The notes: generated from the letters alone by a model not told the origin. A DNA stretch of 64,000 nt from Anaerocolumna sp. MB42-C2 (GCF_030913705.1 NZ_CP133190.1:4551501-4615500); one strand, 5' to 3'. Counted from the first letter of the stretch, positions 54,105 through 63,174 are shown. Program-made: numbers and translations.

Positions 54105-54950
54105 ATGGCAATTATGAAAAGCAGAGTTATTTATTTTAAAATGTTTCTATTATTATTCCTTGTGGCATTTCCTGTAACGGTTAATGCAGATATGGGTCCG
54201 AAACCACAGATAACGGTGATCGTAAAGAATCCGCCGGAGGGCGAATATTATCTGGATTTACTGGTGAAAGGAGAATGTTCCTACGAGAATCTTAGAATGG
54301 ATGAGGCAAGCTGTGACCGGAATAAGCTTGCCCTTTTAGAATCCTATAATACGGATGGGTGGCATCCCGGATTAACTAAGGGCACCAGAATACCTATGCA
54401 CGGTAAATTAACCGGAGTTAAGGAATCGGATGTCATGATCCATACCTTTAGCTATGTGGGGGTACCGGATGATTTTAAAATCATAATAATTACACCAAAG
54501 AATCAATATCTGGTATCCCAGGAAATACACAGAGATAGGTTTCATTATACGGTTTATTATGATTATAATACCGGAGAGATCACTACTGAGAAAATTGCAT
54601 TTTCCTATATCAGAGAATTTTTGTTAACCTGTTTACCGACACTTTTGATTGAAGGGATTGTTCTCTTATTATTTGGTTTCAGTCTTAGGAAGAACTTAAA
54701 ACCTTTCCTGATTATTAATGTATTAACGCAGATATTTCTCACAACATCAGTAGGATGGATGATACAAAAAGAGGGGCATTTATCTGGTTACTTTATTCTT
54801 ATACCCATTGAAATAATCATCTTTTTAGTTGAAATGCTGGCTTTTTCACTTCTCTTAAAAGAATATAGCAAGGCCAGACGGGTCATTTATGCATTTACTG
54901 CGAATCTACTTAGTTTCCTTGCAGGAATCTTCCTGTTATTGTGGGCCTAA
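54105..54950 (+). CDS. Exported membrane protein of unknown function
   Basis: A 281-residue protein with a signal peptide (about 10-29, ending VNADMGPKP), an external domain of about 140 residues and four hydrophobic helices at the C-terminus (about 167-188, 196-215, 225-250 and 258-280). The DMGPKP sequence right after cleavage looks conserved-type, but I cannot name a family. Start follows GAGGGGG. Confidence 0.6.
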   Translation: MAIMKSRVIYFKMFLLLFLVAFPVTVNADMGPKPQITVIVKNPPEGEYYLDLLVKGECSYENLRMDEASCDRNKLALLESYNTDGWHPGLTKGTRIPMHGKLTGVKESDVMIHTFSYVGVPDDFKIIIITPKNQYLVSQEIHRDRFHYTVYYDYNTGEITTEKIAFSYIREFLLTCLPTLLIEGIVLLLFGFSLRKNLKPFLIINVLTQIFLTTSVGWMIQKEGHLSGYFILIPIEIIIFLVEMLAFSLLLKEYSKARRVIYAFTANLLSFLAGIFLLLWA

Positions 54951-54991
54951 GATACATTATCCAAACAGTGTCTACGAATGATAGATTTGAG

Positions 54992-55624
54992 TTAAGCAGG
55001 ATAATATTCTTCAGGTAAGTGGCTGGTATCGTTTAATTTAACCAGAATCGGTACCTGACTTTTACCGATAGAAATCTTAGTAACAGAAGTATTACCCAGG
55101 AAGAAGCGGTGATACATAGTCATCTTCCAGTCAAAGATTCCGATTAATGCCGCTTTTAAAATACCGCCGTGAGCAACAATTACTGTCTTTTTACCTGCAT
55201 GTTTATCCGCCAGTTCTAAGATAGCATCTTTTGCTCTGTTACTGGCATTACGTAAAGTTAAGTCACCGCCGATCAGATGGGCATGTTCTTCATCCGTTCT
55301 CCATGCCTGGTATTCTACAGGGTATAGCTCTCTGATTTGTTTGATGGTAAGCCCCTCCCAGGCTCCAAAATTAATTTCTCTTAAATCCTGTATTATTACC
55401 GGTTTTAATTCCTTATGATTTTCACAAAGAATTTCTGCTGTTTGTACAGCTCTGCTCAAAGGGCTGGTATAGATGCAATCAAAATTATTACCTAATACCT
55501 CCTTTAAAAGGTGCGCCTGCTGTACTCCCTCTTTCGATAAGTTTATATCGGTGCAGCCCTGAAATCTTCCTTCTTTATTCCAATCTGTCTCACCATGTCT
55601 GACTAAATATATTTCTGTTGACAT
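54992..55624 (-). CDS. Histidine phosphatase (phosphoglycerate mutase-like)
   Basis: A 210-residue histidine phosphatase with catalytic His in LVRHGETDWN, a second in VAHGGILKA, and an acidic Glu in INFGAWEG. Family members include cofactor-dependent phosphoglycerate mutase, cobalamin-5'-phosphate phosphatase and broad phosphatases such as PhoE; no cobalamin gene is near. ATG 55624 follows GGAAGGATG. Confidence 0.85.
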   Translation of the reverse strand: MSTEIYLVRHGETDWNKEGRFQGCTDINLSKEGVQQAHLLKEVLGNNFDCIYTSPLSRAVQTAEILCENHKELKPVIIQDLREINFGAWEGLTIKQIRELYPVEYQAWRTDEEHAHLIGGDLTLRNASNRAKDAILELADKHAGKKTVIVAHGGILKAALIGIFDWKMTMYHRFFLGNTSVTKISIGKSQVPILVKLNDTSHLPEEYYPA

Positions 55625-55796
55625 TCTATCATCCTTCCGTAACACATTTGCATGTGATAATCTTCCTTATTCTTTTATTTTTTCAGATTGCGCCCATGTT
55701 TTATGAGGTTCAAAACCTGAAGATAAAGCTTTTAGATATCTTTCTAATAGTCCGAGGCTCTTTCTCTAGTGTATATAGTTTATTAGAACCAAAGAG

Positions 55797-56555
55797 TCAA
55801 AGTATTTTCGATAATTTACTAATAATCAGGTCGATAGTAATAAATAAAATAGCCTGTGAATCAAGAAATAACTGATTTTTGTCCAAATTAAGAGAAGGAA
55901 TGGCAATAAAGCAATCATATTTATTGAAATATCTAGCCTTATTATTCTGTGTAATAATTGCACAGGGAGTATGGCGGTCAAAAGAAGTTTTTGCGGCCGC
56001 TGTAATATAATCGGTGGTGCCAGATACTGATATAAAAATATGAAAATCAGAAGTAGTTGAAAAAGAAGCTTTTTCACTAAAGATACCACCATATATTATT
56101 GCTTCGGAATCAATTCCCAGAGCAGCAAGACGATAGCTAAAATAAGTGGCAGAAAGACCGCTTTCATGCAGACCGAAGATTCGTATGCGGGAAGCGTTGG
56201 AAATATAATTACCAAGGGAAATAAGGCTGTCTTCGCTTATACAGTCTGGAAGTTTTTTTATACAATTTGTATAATTCTCAATGATATCCATATTAGATTT
56301 AACAACAGATGGATCTTTAAAACTGCCGGACAGGAGATGTTTGGAAACTTCGTATTTAAATTCTGAATATCCATTGTAACCAAGCTTTTGGCAAAAACGC
56401 AGCAGAGCAGATTTGGACACACCTGCTTTAGCGGCAACATTAACTATAGGGTAGGAAGATACATAATCCAGATTATTGAGGACATATTTTTTTATTTTCT
56501 CATCCGATTTTGTAAATTCGGATTCGTGCAGATTAATTAATTCTATTGGGTTCAT
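55797..56555 (-). CDS. murR: RpiR/MurR-type transcriptional regulator
   Basis: A 252-residue regulator with an N-terminal RpiR helix-turn-helix (VAAKAGVSKSALLRFCQKLGY) and a C-terminal SIS domain (about 115-235) that binds a phosphosugar. It is divergent from the EIIC of the MurNAc-type PTS locus, so it probably senses MurNAc 6-phosphate, as MurR of E. coli. ATG 56555 follows GGAG; the 20-residue upstream extension is promoter sequence. The symbol reflects context more than sequence. Confidence 0.83.
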   Translation of the reverse strand: MNPIELINLHESEFTKSDEKIKKYVLNNLDYVSSYPIVNVAAKAGVSKSALLRFCQKLGYNGYSEFKYEVSKHLLSGSFKDPSVVKSNMDIIENYTNCIKKLPDCISEDSLISLGNYISNASRIRIFGLHESGLSATYFSYRLAALGIDSEAIIYGGIFSEKASFSTTSDFHIFISVSGTTDYITAAAKTSFDRHTPCAIITQNNKARYFNKYDCFIAIPSLNLDKNQLFLDSQAILFITIDLIISKLSKIL

Positions 56556-56634
56556 ATAATTTCTCCATATTATAACATAATAATGATAACTGTAAAAATT
56601 ATAACATATCATCAAAAACGATGCATCATTTTTT

Positions 56635-56648
56635 GTATTGAAAAATAC
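56635..56648. promoter_or_regulatory. Operator candidate in the murR/EIIC intergenic region
   Basis: GTATTGAAAAATAC is a palindrome; GTATTGAAAA recurs at 56822-56831 over the -35 box of the EIIC promoter. Possible binding sites of the RpiR regulator. Confidence 0.4.
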
Positions 56649-56824
56649 TTTCTTTCCATTTCACATGATATTTTATCACATTCAGTTACAATCGATTTGT
56701 TTCCCAGTATGAGTCAACAGGTGCTTTGATTCCTTATACTATGAGGTTATTCTTCTCCATTTATGCAGTTTATGTATGTATGAAAAGCAAAGTGGTAAAA
56801 TTCCCAAAAAAATTGAGAAAAGTA

Positions 56825-56853
56825 TTGAAAAGATATAAAAAGTATTATATAAT
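56825..56853 (+). promoter_or_regulatory. Predicted promoter of the MurNAc PTS operon
   Basis: TTGAAA (56825-56830), 17-base spacer, TATAAT (56848-56853), 47 bases before the EIIC start. Confidence 0.6.
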
Positions 56854-56900
56854 ATGAAAACAAAGTAAAGATAAAATTAAGAAAGGGTAAGGTATTTATT

Positions 56901-58244
56901 ATGGGAACACAAGCAAAAAAAACAGTATTGGATAAAAGTACAGATTTTATTGAACAAAAGATTGCACCGCCCCTGTTAAGATTATCACAGGTACGGTATC
57001 TTGAGGGGTTACAGAGGACTTTTATTACCTTGATGCCGTATATGGTATTAGGAGCGACGGCAACTCTTATTTTAAATTTAAGCGGATTGTTCGCTGAGGG
57101 AACCGGATTAAACATGCCCGGTGTCGCAGCAGCTATTGACAGCGTGATTAATCCATGCAGACCATGGCTGACTCAGATTGTTTTTGTGACAATCAATCTG
57201 TTGGCAATGATTGCTGCTATCTTGAATGGTTACTTCCTTGGAGAATATTATAACAAGAAGGATTCCAATGTTACTGCAGTAGCATCGGCGGTTGTGGCTA
57301 TGATAGCATTTCTTAGCTTTATTGATTTTTCAAAGCTCAGTGAAAATTTTGACTGGCCGGCGTATATATTGGGATCGCCTAGTTTATTCGGAGGATTATT
57401 GATTAGTATTTTTGCTGTAGAAATTTACAGATTCCTTATTGGAAGAAAGATTACCATTAAGATGCCGGAAGCAGTACCGCCAATGATAGCATCGGCATTT
57501 ACCAGTATGATTCCGGTTTGTGCCGTTATTGTATTTTGTACTTTGATTGGACAGGGGTTGGGAAGTTTTGATTTCCTTAGTATGTTAAATAAGGGTACGG
57601 CATATCTGGTAGTAGGTGGAAGCGGACCGGTTGCACAGGGAATTGGTTTTGTTTTGGATAGAATTCTCTGGTTTGTGGGATTACATGGGTCCAATATTGT
57701 TTCTTCCGTTATGCAGCCAATCTGGACCACTATGATAACCGATAATATTAATGCATTTGCAGCCCATAAGGAAATACCGTTTATGTTTACGGAACAATGG
57801 ATTAATTTTTATGTTAGATGTTCTGTATTCCCGATAGCACTTCTTTGTACTATGAGTAAGGTAAAACGTTTTAAAGTATTGGGAAAATTATCTCTTCCGG
57901 GAACTATTTTCAATATTGCGGAACCGGTTATGTATGGATTACCGGTTGTGCTAAATCCGCTTATGTTTGTGCCATGGGTACTTGGATTCGCAGTTCTTTA
58001 CGTTTTTAATGCTATCCTTGGAGTATTGGGAATCACTCCGGCCGTTATTGCCATGACCGTATGGACTATGCCCGTTCCGCTGGCATCCTTTATCGGCACA
58101 GGGTTTAATATTATAGCACCCATCATTACTTTAATAAATATTGTAATCATCTTTTTCATGTTTCTGCCATTTTTCAAAGTAATGGAAAAACAGGTTTTAA
58201 AAGAAGAAGAACAATATGAAGCTGAACAAGGTAGGAATAAATAA
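56901..58244 (+). CDS. PTS EIIC, lactose/cellobiose family
   Basis: A 447-residue membrane permease with about ten helices and the family motif GLHGSNIVSSVMQPIW. It moves a disaccharide while EIIB phosphorylates it. Known MurNAc transporters (MurP) belong to the glucose family, so this permease type in a murQ/mupG locus suggests a different substrate form, such as the MurNAc-GlcNAc disaccharide. ATG follows AAAGGGTAAGG; the stop overlaps the next start by one base. Confidence 0.9.
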   Translation: MGTQAKKTVLDKSTDFIEQKIAPPLLRLSQVRYLEGLQRTFITLMPYMVLGATATLILNLSGLFAEGTGLNMPGVAAAIDSVINPCRPWLTQIVFVTINLLAMIAAILNGYFLGEYYNKKDSNVTAVASAVVAMIAFLSFIDFSKLSENFDWPAYILGSPSLFGGLLISIFAVEIYRFLIGRKITIKMPEAVPPMIASAFTSMIPVCAVIVFCTLIGQGLGSFDFLSMLNKGTAYLVVGGSGPVAQGIGFVLDRILWFVGLHGSNIVSSVMQPIWTTMITDNINAFAAHKEIPFMFTEQWINFYVRCSVFPIALLCTMSKVKRFKVLGKLSLPGTIFNIAEPVMYGLPVVLNPLMFVPWVLGFAVLYVFNAILGVLGITPAVIAMTVWTMPVPLASFIGTGFNIIAPIITLINIVIIFFMFLPFFKVMEKQVLKEEEQYEAEQGRNK

Positions 58245-59188
58245 TGGAAAAATATTTAATAGAACCATACAAACAGGATTATATGGAACAGATTGTTGTC
58301 GGCTGGAATGAGACCTTAATTTTTGATCCAATCAGCGAAGAAAGATTTTTACAGCAGATTTTAATGGATGAAAATTTTGATCCTAATCTGGCACTTGTTT
58401 TATTGGTAGAAGATAAGGTGGCAGGATTTTGTTTGGGAATTAAAAGAAAATATCCATATTTGACACGAGGCCTTGAGGAAAACAGAGGTTTTATCAGTAT
58501 TATGTTTGTCCGAGCAGAGTATCAGGGAAAAGGATATGGAAAAGCACTGTTAAATGAAGTGGAAAAACGTCTTGAGAAAGAACAGGTAAGAGAAATTACC
58601 CTATGCGCTTACAGTCCAAATTATTTTACTCCCGGGGTGGATTTGAACTATGAAAAAGCATTGCCTTTTTTTGAACAAAATGGTTATATAAGAGGACTTG
58701 ATGCCGTAAGTATGCAAAGAAATCTATTTACCTATAGTATTCCAGGGGAAACTCAGGATAAGGCAGAGCAGTTGAAAAAGGAAGGAATCAGTTTCAAAAC
58801 ATATTCGTTTTCATATATGGAAAAACTGCTGGCCTTTGTTGACAAAGAATTTGATGCCGGCTGGGTAAGAAATATTTTACAGGCGATTCGTAATGGAGAA
58901 GCCGAAAATACTATTTTAATCGCGACGGACAAGGAAGATCAGGTAATTGGATATTGTATGCGGAAAATTGATGGTAATGATGCGAGATTTGGCCCTATTG
59001 GAGTAAAAGAGTCCATTCGCTCAAAAGGAATCGGAGGAATTTTATTTGATTTACAGATGAGAGAAATGCAGAAAAGAGGAATTTATTACGCCTATTTTTT
59101 ATGGACTCACGGTGATGCAATCAGGTTCTATACACACCATGGAATGAGTGTATATAGAACATATCAACTCTATCGGAAAAATATATAA
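58244..59188 (+). CDS. Tandem GNAT-domain acetyltransferase
   Basis: A 314-residue protein with two GNAT domains. The first has the acetyl-CoA loop QGKGYGKALL near 90-99; the second (about 175-314) has RSKGIGGILF. One domain may be catalytic and the other structural. The start overlaps the EIIC stop by one base, so it is firmly part of the PTS operon. A role in re-acetylating amino sugars from de-N-acetylated peptidoglycan would fit, but is inference. Confidence 0.82.
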   Translation: MEKYLIEPYKQDYMEQIVVGWNETLIFDPISEERFLQQILMDENFDPNLALVLLVEDKVAGFCLGIKRKYPYLTRGLEENRGFISIMFVRAEYQGKGYGKALLNEVEKRLEKEQVREITLCAYSPNYFTPGVDLNYEKALPFFEQNGYIRGLDAVSMQRNLFTYSIPGETQDKAEQLKKEGISFKTYSFSYMEKLLAFVDKEFDAGWVRNILQAIRNGEAENTILIATDKEDQVIGYCMRKIDGNDARFGPIGVKESIRSKGIGGILFDLQMREMQKRGIYYAYFLWTHGDAIRFYTHHGMSVYRTYQLYRKNI

Positions 59189-59206
59189 GTTAGGAGAAAG
59201 ATTGGA

Positions 59207-59881
59207 ATGACAAAATACAATAGAATCGTATCCATTGGTGCCCATCCCTTAGATGCGGAACTTATGGGGGGGCCAATGATGATAAAATATGCCGAGAAGG
59301 GAGCTGTCTGTACTTTTGTACATGTTACTAAGGGACGCCTTACCGATCTAACGGCAACCAAGGAAGAGAAAAAAGCATATGAGGATGCGTTAAGCGATGA
59401 GATTAAAGGTGCGGCTGCCCATATGGGATGTGACAGTTTTAGTATGAATTATATATCAGCGGAATTGCCGTCAGTGGAAGAATTTACGAAAATAATCCTT
59501 GAATATTTAAAAAGAGAAAAAGTGGATTGCGTAATAACTCACGCGCGTGGAACCTTGCATCCCAGGCATTATTATACTTATGAGGCAGTAACACAGGCGG
59601 TAAGAATGCTTCATGGGGAAGGAAATCCAATACAGCTATTTTACGGAGAAAATTGCGAAGATTTGATTGGATTTACTCCAACTGTATATACAAGTATGAG
59701 TGTTCAGCAGATAGAAACATGGTTTGAGGGATTGCAGAGCTATAATATTTTTAAAGGTAAAGTTAATGATGTTCCATATTATAATTATTATCATTCTATG
59801 GGAACAATAAGAGCAATCGAAGCAGGAAGCCATGGTTTTGTAAAGGCGTATATGCACGGAGCATTAGTAGATAATGAGTAG
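59207..59881 (+). CDS. PIG-L/LmbE-fold protein with altered active site
   Basis: A 224-residue PIG-L family protein, which usually removes N-acetyl groups from sugars using zinc. The usual AHPDDE is here GAHPLDAE: His13 and Asp16 (zinc) are kept, but the general-base aspartate at 15 is leucine. The second motif is His118-Pro-Arg-His121 where HPDH is usual, so the neighbouring aspartate is arginine. Zinc binding is likely retained while catalysis is changed. It follows the acetyltransferase by 18 bases. Confidence 0.82.
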   Translation: MTKYNRIVSIGAHPLDAELMGGPMMIKYAEKGAVCTFVHVTKGRLTDLTATKEEKKAYEDALSDEIKGAAAHMGCDSFSMNYISAELPSVEEFTKIILEYLKREKVDCVITHARGTLHPRHYYTYEAVTQAVRMLHGEGNPIQLFYGENCEDLIGFTPTVYTSMSVQQIETWFEGLQSYNIFKGKVNDVPYYNYYHSMGTIRAIEAGSHGFVKAYMHGALVDNE

Positions 59882-59908
59882 ATAGAAAAAGAAACGTAGG
59901 GTTATTTG

Positions 59909-60122
59909 TGACGCCGTAAAGCGACGTCATGTCTGAAAGGTTGAAAGAAAATAATAAAACGGAAAGGATGCCACGATACAATTCTTTCAACCTGCGAAAT
60001 TTTAGTTTCGCATTTTATTCTGTGGCAGTATCGCAAGTAAACTTGCGATACGCAATGGGTATAAGTTTGAAAGTTCCTTTCAAATTACTTATTAAAGCAG
60101 TAACGCAGACAGATCTGCGTTA
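59909..60122. repeat. Array of consecutive perfect hairpins inside the PTS operon
   Basis: Five perfect stems follow each other: 59938-59993 (10 bp, long loop), 59993-60012 (7 bp), 60028-60051 (11 bp, two-base loop), 60066-60084 (8 bp) and 60101-60122 (9 bp), after an imperfect one at 59909-59929. Units at 60025-60054 and 60098-60127 share the frame GCAGTA...GCA and look like diverged copies. An open frame across the array is continuous with EIIB but lacks its own ribosome binding site. Confidence 0.75.
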
Positions 60123-60138
60123 TGCAGGAGGTAGAAAT

Positions 60139-60441
60139 ATGAAAAATATTGTTTTAATCTGTGTGGCAGGAATGTCGACAAGTCTGCTGGTATCCCATAT
60201 GAGGGTTGCAGCCAAAGCAGATAATTACGAATGTGTAATAAATGCATATCCCATAGCGAATGCACCTGCGGTAATTCCTGAGGCAGACATTATTTTATTA
60301 GGTCCGCAGGTCAAATATATGTCTAATAAGCTGAAAACGGAATATCCGGACAAAATAATAGAAGCAATTGACATGCGGGTCTATGGAATGATCGACGGTA
60401 AAGGTGCTTTGGCACAGGCAAGACGGATTATGGGGGATTAG
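60139..60441 (+). CDS. PTS EIIB, lactose/cellobiose family
   Basis: A 100-residue EIIB with phosphocysteine Cys8 in LICVAGMSTS, the normal length for cellobiose EIIB. It transfers phosphate to the sugar at EIIC. ATG 60139 follows AGGAGG; the open frame upstream is the hairpin array and is excluded. Confidence 0.93.
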   Translation: MKNIVLICVAGMSTSLLVSHMRVAAKADNYECVINAYPIANAPAVIPEADIILLGPQVKYMSNKLKTEYPDKIIEAIDMRVYGMIDGKGALAQARRIMGD

Positions 60442-60783
60442 ATGATGGAGGATTTTGAAACTATTTTATTTCAGATTATTTCTTATGTAGGAAGCGCCAG
60501 AAGCAGTTATATAGAAGCAATTGAACAGGCCAGGTTTGGAGATTTTGACAAAGCAGATGAATTAGTAAAATGTGGGAAAGAACAATTTAATGAGGGACAT
60601 CACGCACATATGGGGTTGATACAGAAATCAGCCGCCGGGGAGTTACAGGCAGAAAACTGTCAAATGCTTCTGATGCATGCGGAAGATCAATTGATGAGCG
60701 CGGAAGCATTTGGAATTTTAGCAGAGGAATTTATGGAGTTATATAAAATTCTGAAAGAAAAAAGTATAATCGGAAAGGCATAA
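60442..60783 (+). CDS. PTS EIIA, lactose/cellobiose family
   Basis: A 113-residue three-helix EIIA with active-site His79 in LLMHAEDQLM and conserved GHHAHMGLIQ. The start directly abuts the EIIB stop; the second ATG at 60445 is equally possible. Confidence 0.92.
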   Translation: MMEDFETILFQIISYVGSARSSYIEAIEQARFGDFDKADELVKCGKEQFNEGHHAHMGLIQKSAAGELQAENCQMLLMHAEDQLMSAEAFGILAEEFMELYKILKEKSIIGKA

Positions 60784-60788
60784 ATATA

Positions 60789-61694
60789 GTGTTAAATTTA
60801 GACTCGTATACAACAGAAAAAAGAAACAGGAATACAATGAACCTGGATAGCATGAATTCTATGGAAATCGCTATGACTGCAAATAAAGAAGATGAAAATG
60901 TAGTAAAAGCTGTCCGAGCAGTTATACCGCAGATTGCGGATGCCATCGATATGGCTGCGGAAACCCTTTGCAGGCAGGGACGGCTTTTTTATATTGGTGC
61001 CGGAACATCAGGGCGCCTGGGAGTATTGGACGCCAGTGAATGCCCGCCAACTTTTGGTGTGTCAGAAGAATTGGTGACCGGTATTATAGCAGGAGGAAGA
61101 GAAGCACTTTTCCATGCGGTAGAAGGAGCAGAGGACAGTACGATACTTGCTAAAGAGGATCTGAAAAAACAGGAATTAACAGCAGAAGATATGGTCATTG
61201 GATTATCCGCAAGCGGCAGAACCCCTTATGTATTATATGGATTAAAATATGCATCAAGCATAGGATGTAAAACAGCTGCCATAGCATGTAATAAGGATTC
61301 GATCATTGGAAAAGAGGCAGATATAGCCATAGAGCCTGTTACCGGCCCGGAGATCCTAACCGGTTCTACAAGATTAAAAGCAGGAACCGCACAAAAAATG
61401 ATTCTGAATATGATTTCTACTGGGAGCATGGTTAAAATCGGAAAAGTATATGAAAATCTGATGATCGATTTACAAAATACCAATGAGAAATTAGCTGTCA
61501 GGACAGAAAATATTGTGATGAGTGCAACATCCTCCGACAGAGAAACTGCCAGGCAGTTACTAAAGGAAGCAGGCGGAAGTGCAAAATTGGCAATAACCAT
61601 GTTTATATTAAATAAGTCTGCTAAGGAAGCAAAAGCTATATTGAAATCCGCAAATGGGAGTATTCGTAAGTCAATGAGGGGGACGTTAATGTGA
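60789..61694 (+). CDS. murQ: N-acetylmuramic acid 6-phosphate etherase
   Basis: A 301-residue SIS-domain etherase that splits MurNAc 6-phosphate into GlcNAc 6-phosphate and D-lactate. Diagnostic sequences are GAGTSGRLGVLDASECPPTF with catalytic Glu84, AVEGAEDS with the second Glu, and GLSASGRTPYV. Length is normal. It starts with GTG five bases after the EIIA stop. It proves that the locus handles MurNAc derivatives. Confidence 0.95.
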   Translation: MLNLDSYTTEKRNRNTMNLDSMNSMEIAMTANKEDENVVKAVRAVIPQIADAIDMAAETLCRQGRLFYIGAGTSGRLGVLDASECPPTFGVSEELVTGIIAGGREALFHAVEGAEDSTILAKEDLKKQELTAEDMVIGLSASGRTPYVLYGLKYASSIGCKTAAIACNKDSIIGKEADIAIEPVTGPEILTGSTRLKAGTAQKMILNMISTGSMVKIGKVYENLMIDLQNTNEKLAVRTENIVMSATSSDRETARQLLKEAGGSAKLAITMFILNKSAKEAKAILKSANGSIRKSMRGTLM

Positions 61695-62758
61695 AGATAG
61701 GAATTTCCATTTATTTAGGAACAGATTTGGATAAGAATATTGAGATTTTAAAAAAAGCAAAAGCAGCAGGAATTACCTATGCATTTACGTCTTTACAAAT
61801 TCCGGAAGAAAGTGTGGTGGATTACGAAAAAGAAACTAAAAAACTTCTGGAAAAGTGTATAGAATATGGAATACGGCTGGTTGCAGATGCTAGTCCGGAA
61901 ACGGTAAAAAAACTGTCTTGTAATACAATAGAAGAATTAGCAAACTGGGGAATTACCTCAATGCGGCTGGATTACGGATATTCTCCGAAAGAAATAGTAA
62001 AGTTGTCAAAGAGCTTTAAAATTGTATTGAATGCCTCTACCATTACTGCAGAAGATATACAGGACTGGAAAAACGCCAAAGCCGATTTGTCAAAATTCAT
62101 TGCCTGCCATAATTATTATCCCAAGGAATATACGGGGCTTTCCATCCAAAGAGTACGTGAGATAAATGAATATTTAAAAATGGAAGGCTTTCAAACAATG
62201 GCATTTGTACCGGGAAATAAAACAATGAGAGGGCCATTGTTTGCAGGATTACCCACAGTGGAGGAACATCGTTTCCGTAAGGATGATATTGTCTTAAATA
62301 TGCTGGAACTGTATTTTGATGCAAAATGTGACATGGTTATGGTAGGGGATGTTGATGTATCAGAGAAAGCATGGGAGAATATAGAAATGTTAAATCAGAA
62401 TATGATTGAGATGAAAGTGGTCTTAGATAAAAAATATCATTTTATTTCCAGTGTGATTCATCATGACCGTATTGACTCCAGTTGTTTCATTTTTCGTTCT
62501 GTTCAATCTCGTATGTCAAAAAATAGAATTCAACCGGAAAATTGTATCGAACGTAAAAAAGGAAGTATCTGTATCTCCAATAATAAGTATTTAAGATATG
62601 AGGGGGAAGTGGAAATAGCAAGGCAGGATTTACCACAGGATGAAAGAGTAAATGTAATTGGTCATGTGGATTCGGCATATTTAAAGTATCTTCCCTATAT
62701 TAAACATGGAATGGGAATTAAATTAAATAATGAATTAATGAAAGGAGTGCTGCTTTAG
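61691..62758 (+). CDS. mupG: MupG-type 6-phospho-N-acetylmuramidase (DUF871)
   Basis: A 355-residue DUF871 protein: an N-terminal TIM-barrel (KIGISIYLG, later RLDYGYSPKE, LNASTITAED, then CHNYYPKEYTGLS) and a C-terminal cyclophilin-like domain from about 245. The characterised S. aureus MupG cleaves MurNAc 6-phosphate-GlcNAc after PTS import. Its GTG overlaps the MurQ stop by four bases, so both are made together: MupG frees MurNAc 6-phosphate for MurQ. Confidence 0.9.
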   Translation: MKIGISIYLGTDLDKNIEILKKAKAAGITYAFTSLQIPEESVVDYEKETKKLLEKCIEYGIRLVADASPETVKKLSCNTIEELANWGITSMRLDYGYSPKEIVKLSKSFKIVLNASTITAEDIQDWKNAKADLSKFIACHNYYPKEYTGLSIQRVREINEYLKMEGFQTMAFVPGNKTMRGPLFAGLPTVEEHRFRKDDIVLNMLELYFDAKCDMVMVGDVDVSEKAWENIEMLNQNMIEMKVVLDKKYHFISSVIHHDRIDSSCFIFRSVQSRMSKNRIQPENCIERKKGSICISNNKYLRYEGEVEIARQDLPQDERVNVIGHVDSAYLKYLPYIKHGMGIKLNNELMKGVLL

Positions 62759-62774
62759 AGCTATAAATTAGCTG

Positions 62775-62808
62775 TTTAGCGTAACTCCCCTTCGGTAGTT
62801 AAGCTAAT
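62775..62808 (+). terminator. Hairpin after mupG
   Basis: TTAGCGTAACT pairs with AGTTAAGCTAA with one mismatch around CCCCTTCGGT. There is no T-run, so it may be processing-related or a weak terminator. Confidence 0.5.
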
Positions 62809-62891
62809 GTACAAATAATATTATATCTTTAAGTAACATCTGTCAGTTAAAATAAGATAAATTGATAATCAAAAAGTTAGGAGATATTAAC

Positions 62892-63164
62892 ATGGAAAAA
62901 GTGACAGTGACCGTAACAAATCAGATTGGATTACATGCAAGACCGGCTAGTCTTTTAACCAAACTTGTGAAAGGCTATGAATGCGATATTGAGTTTTATA
63001 AAAATGGAGATCAGAATAAAAAACATCAACCCAAAAGTATTTTGTCCGTAATGGCTTTAGGGGCGGTTAAAGGGGATCAACTAACTTTTGAAGCAAACGG
63101 CAAAGATGAGAAAGAGGCAATAAAAGCGGTTGAAGAATTCGTAAAAAGTGGATGCGGAGAATAG
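62892..63164 (+). CDS. HPr-like phosphocarrier, second copy
   Basis: A 90-residue HPr with His15 (GLHARPAS) and a serine at 49 (PKSILSVMAL) equivalent to Ser46, shifted by a three-residue insertion in a Lys/Asn-rich loop (about 38-46). It may serve only the MurNAc PTS. ATG 62892 follows TAGGAGA. It was once paired with the adjacent, now broken EI gene. Confidence 0.9.
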   Translation: MEKVTVTVTNQIGLHARPASLLTKLVKGYECDIEFYKNGDQNKKHQPKSILSVMALGAVKGDQLTFEANGKDEKEAIKAVEEFVKSGCGE

Positions 63165-63174
63165 GAGGCAGTTC

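Noticed and set aside
59929..60138. 70-codon N-terminal extension of EIIB
   Set aside because: The stretch consists of hairpins; EIIB has normal length from 60139 where a perfect AGGAGG precedes the ATG.
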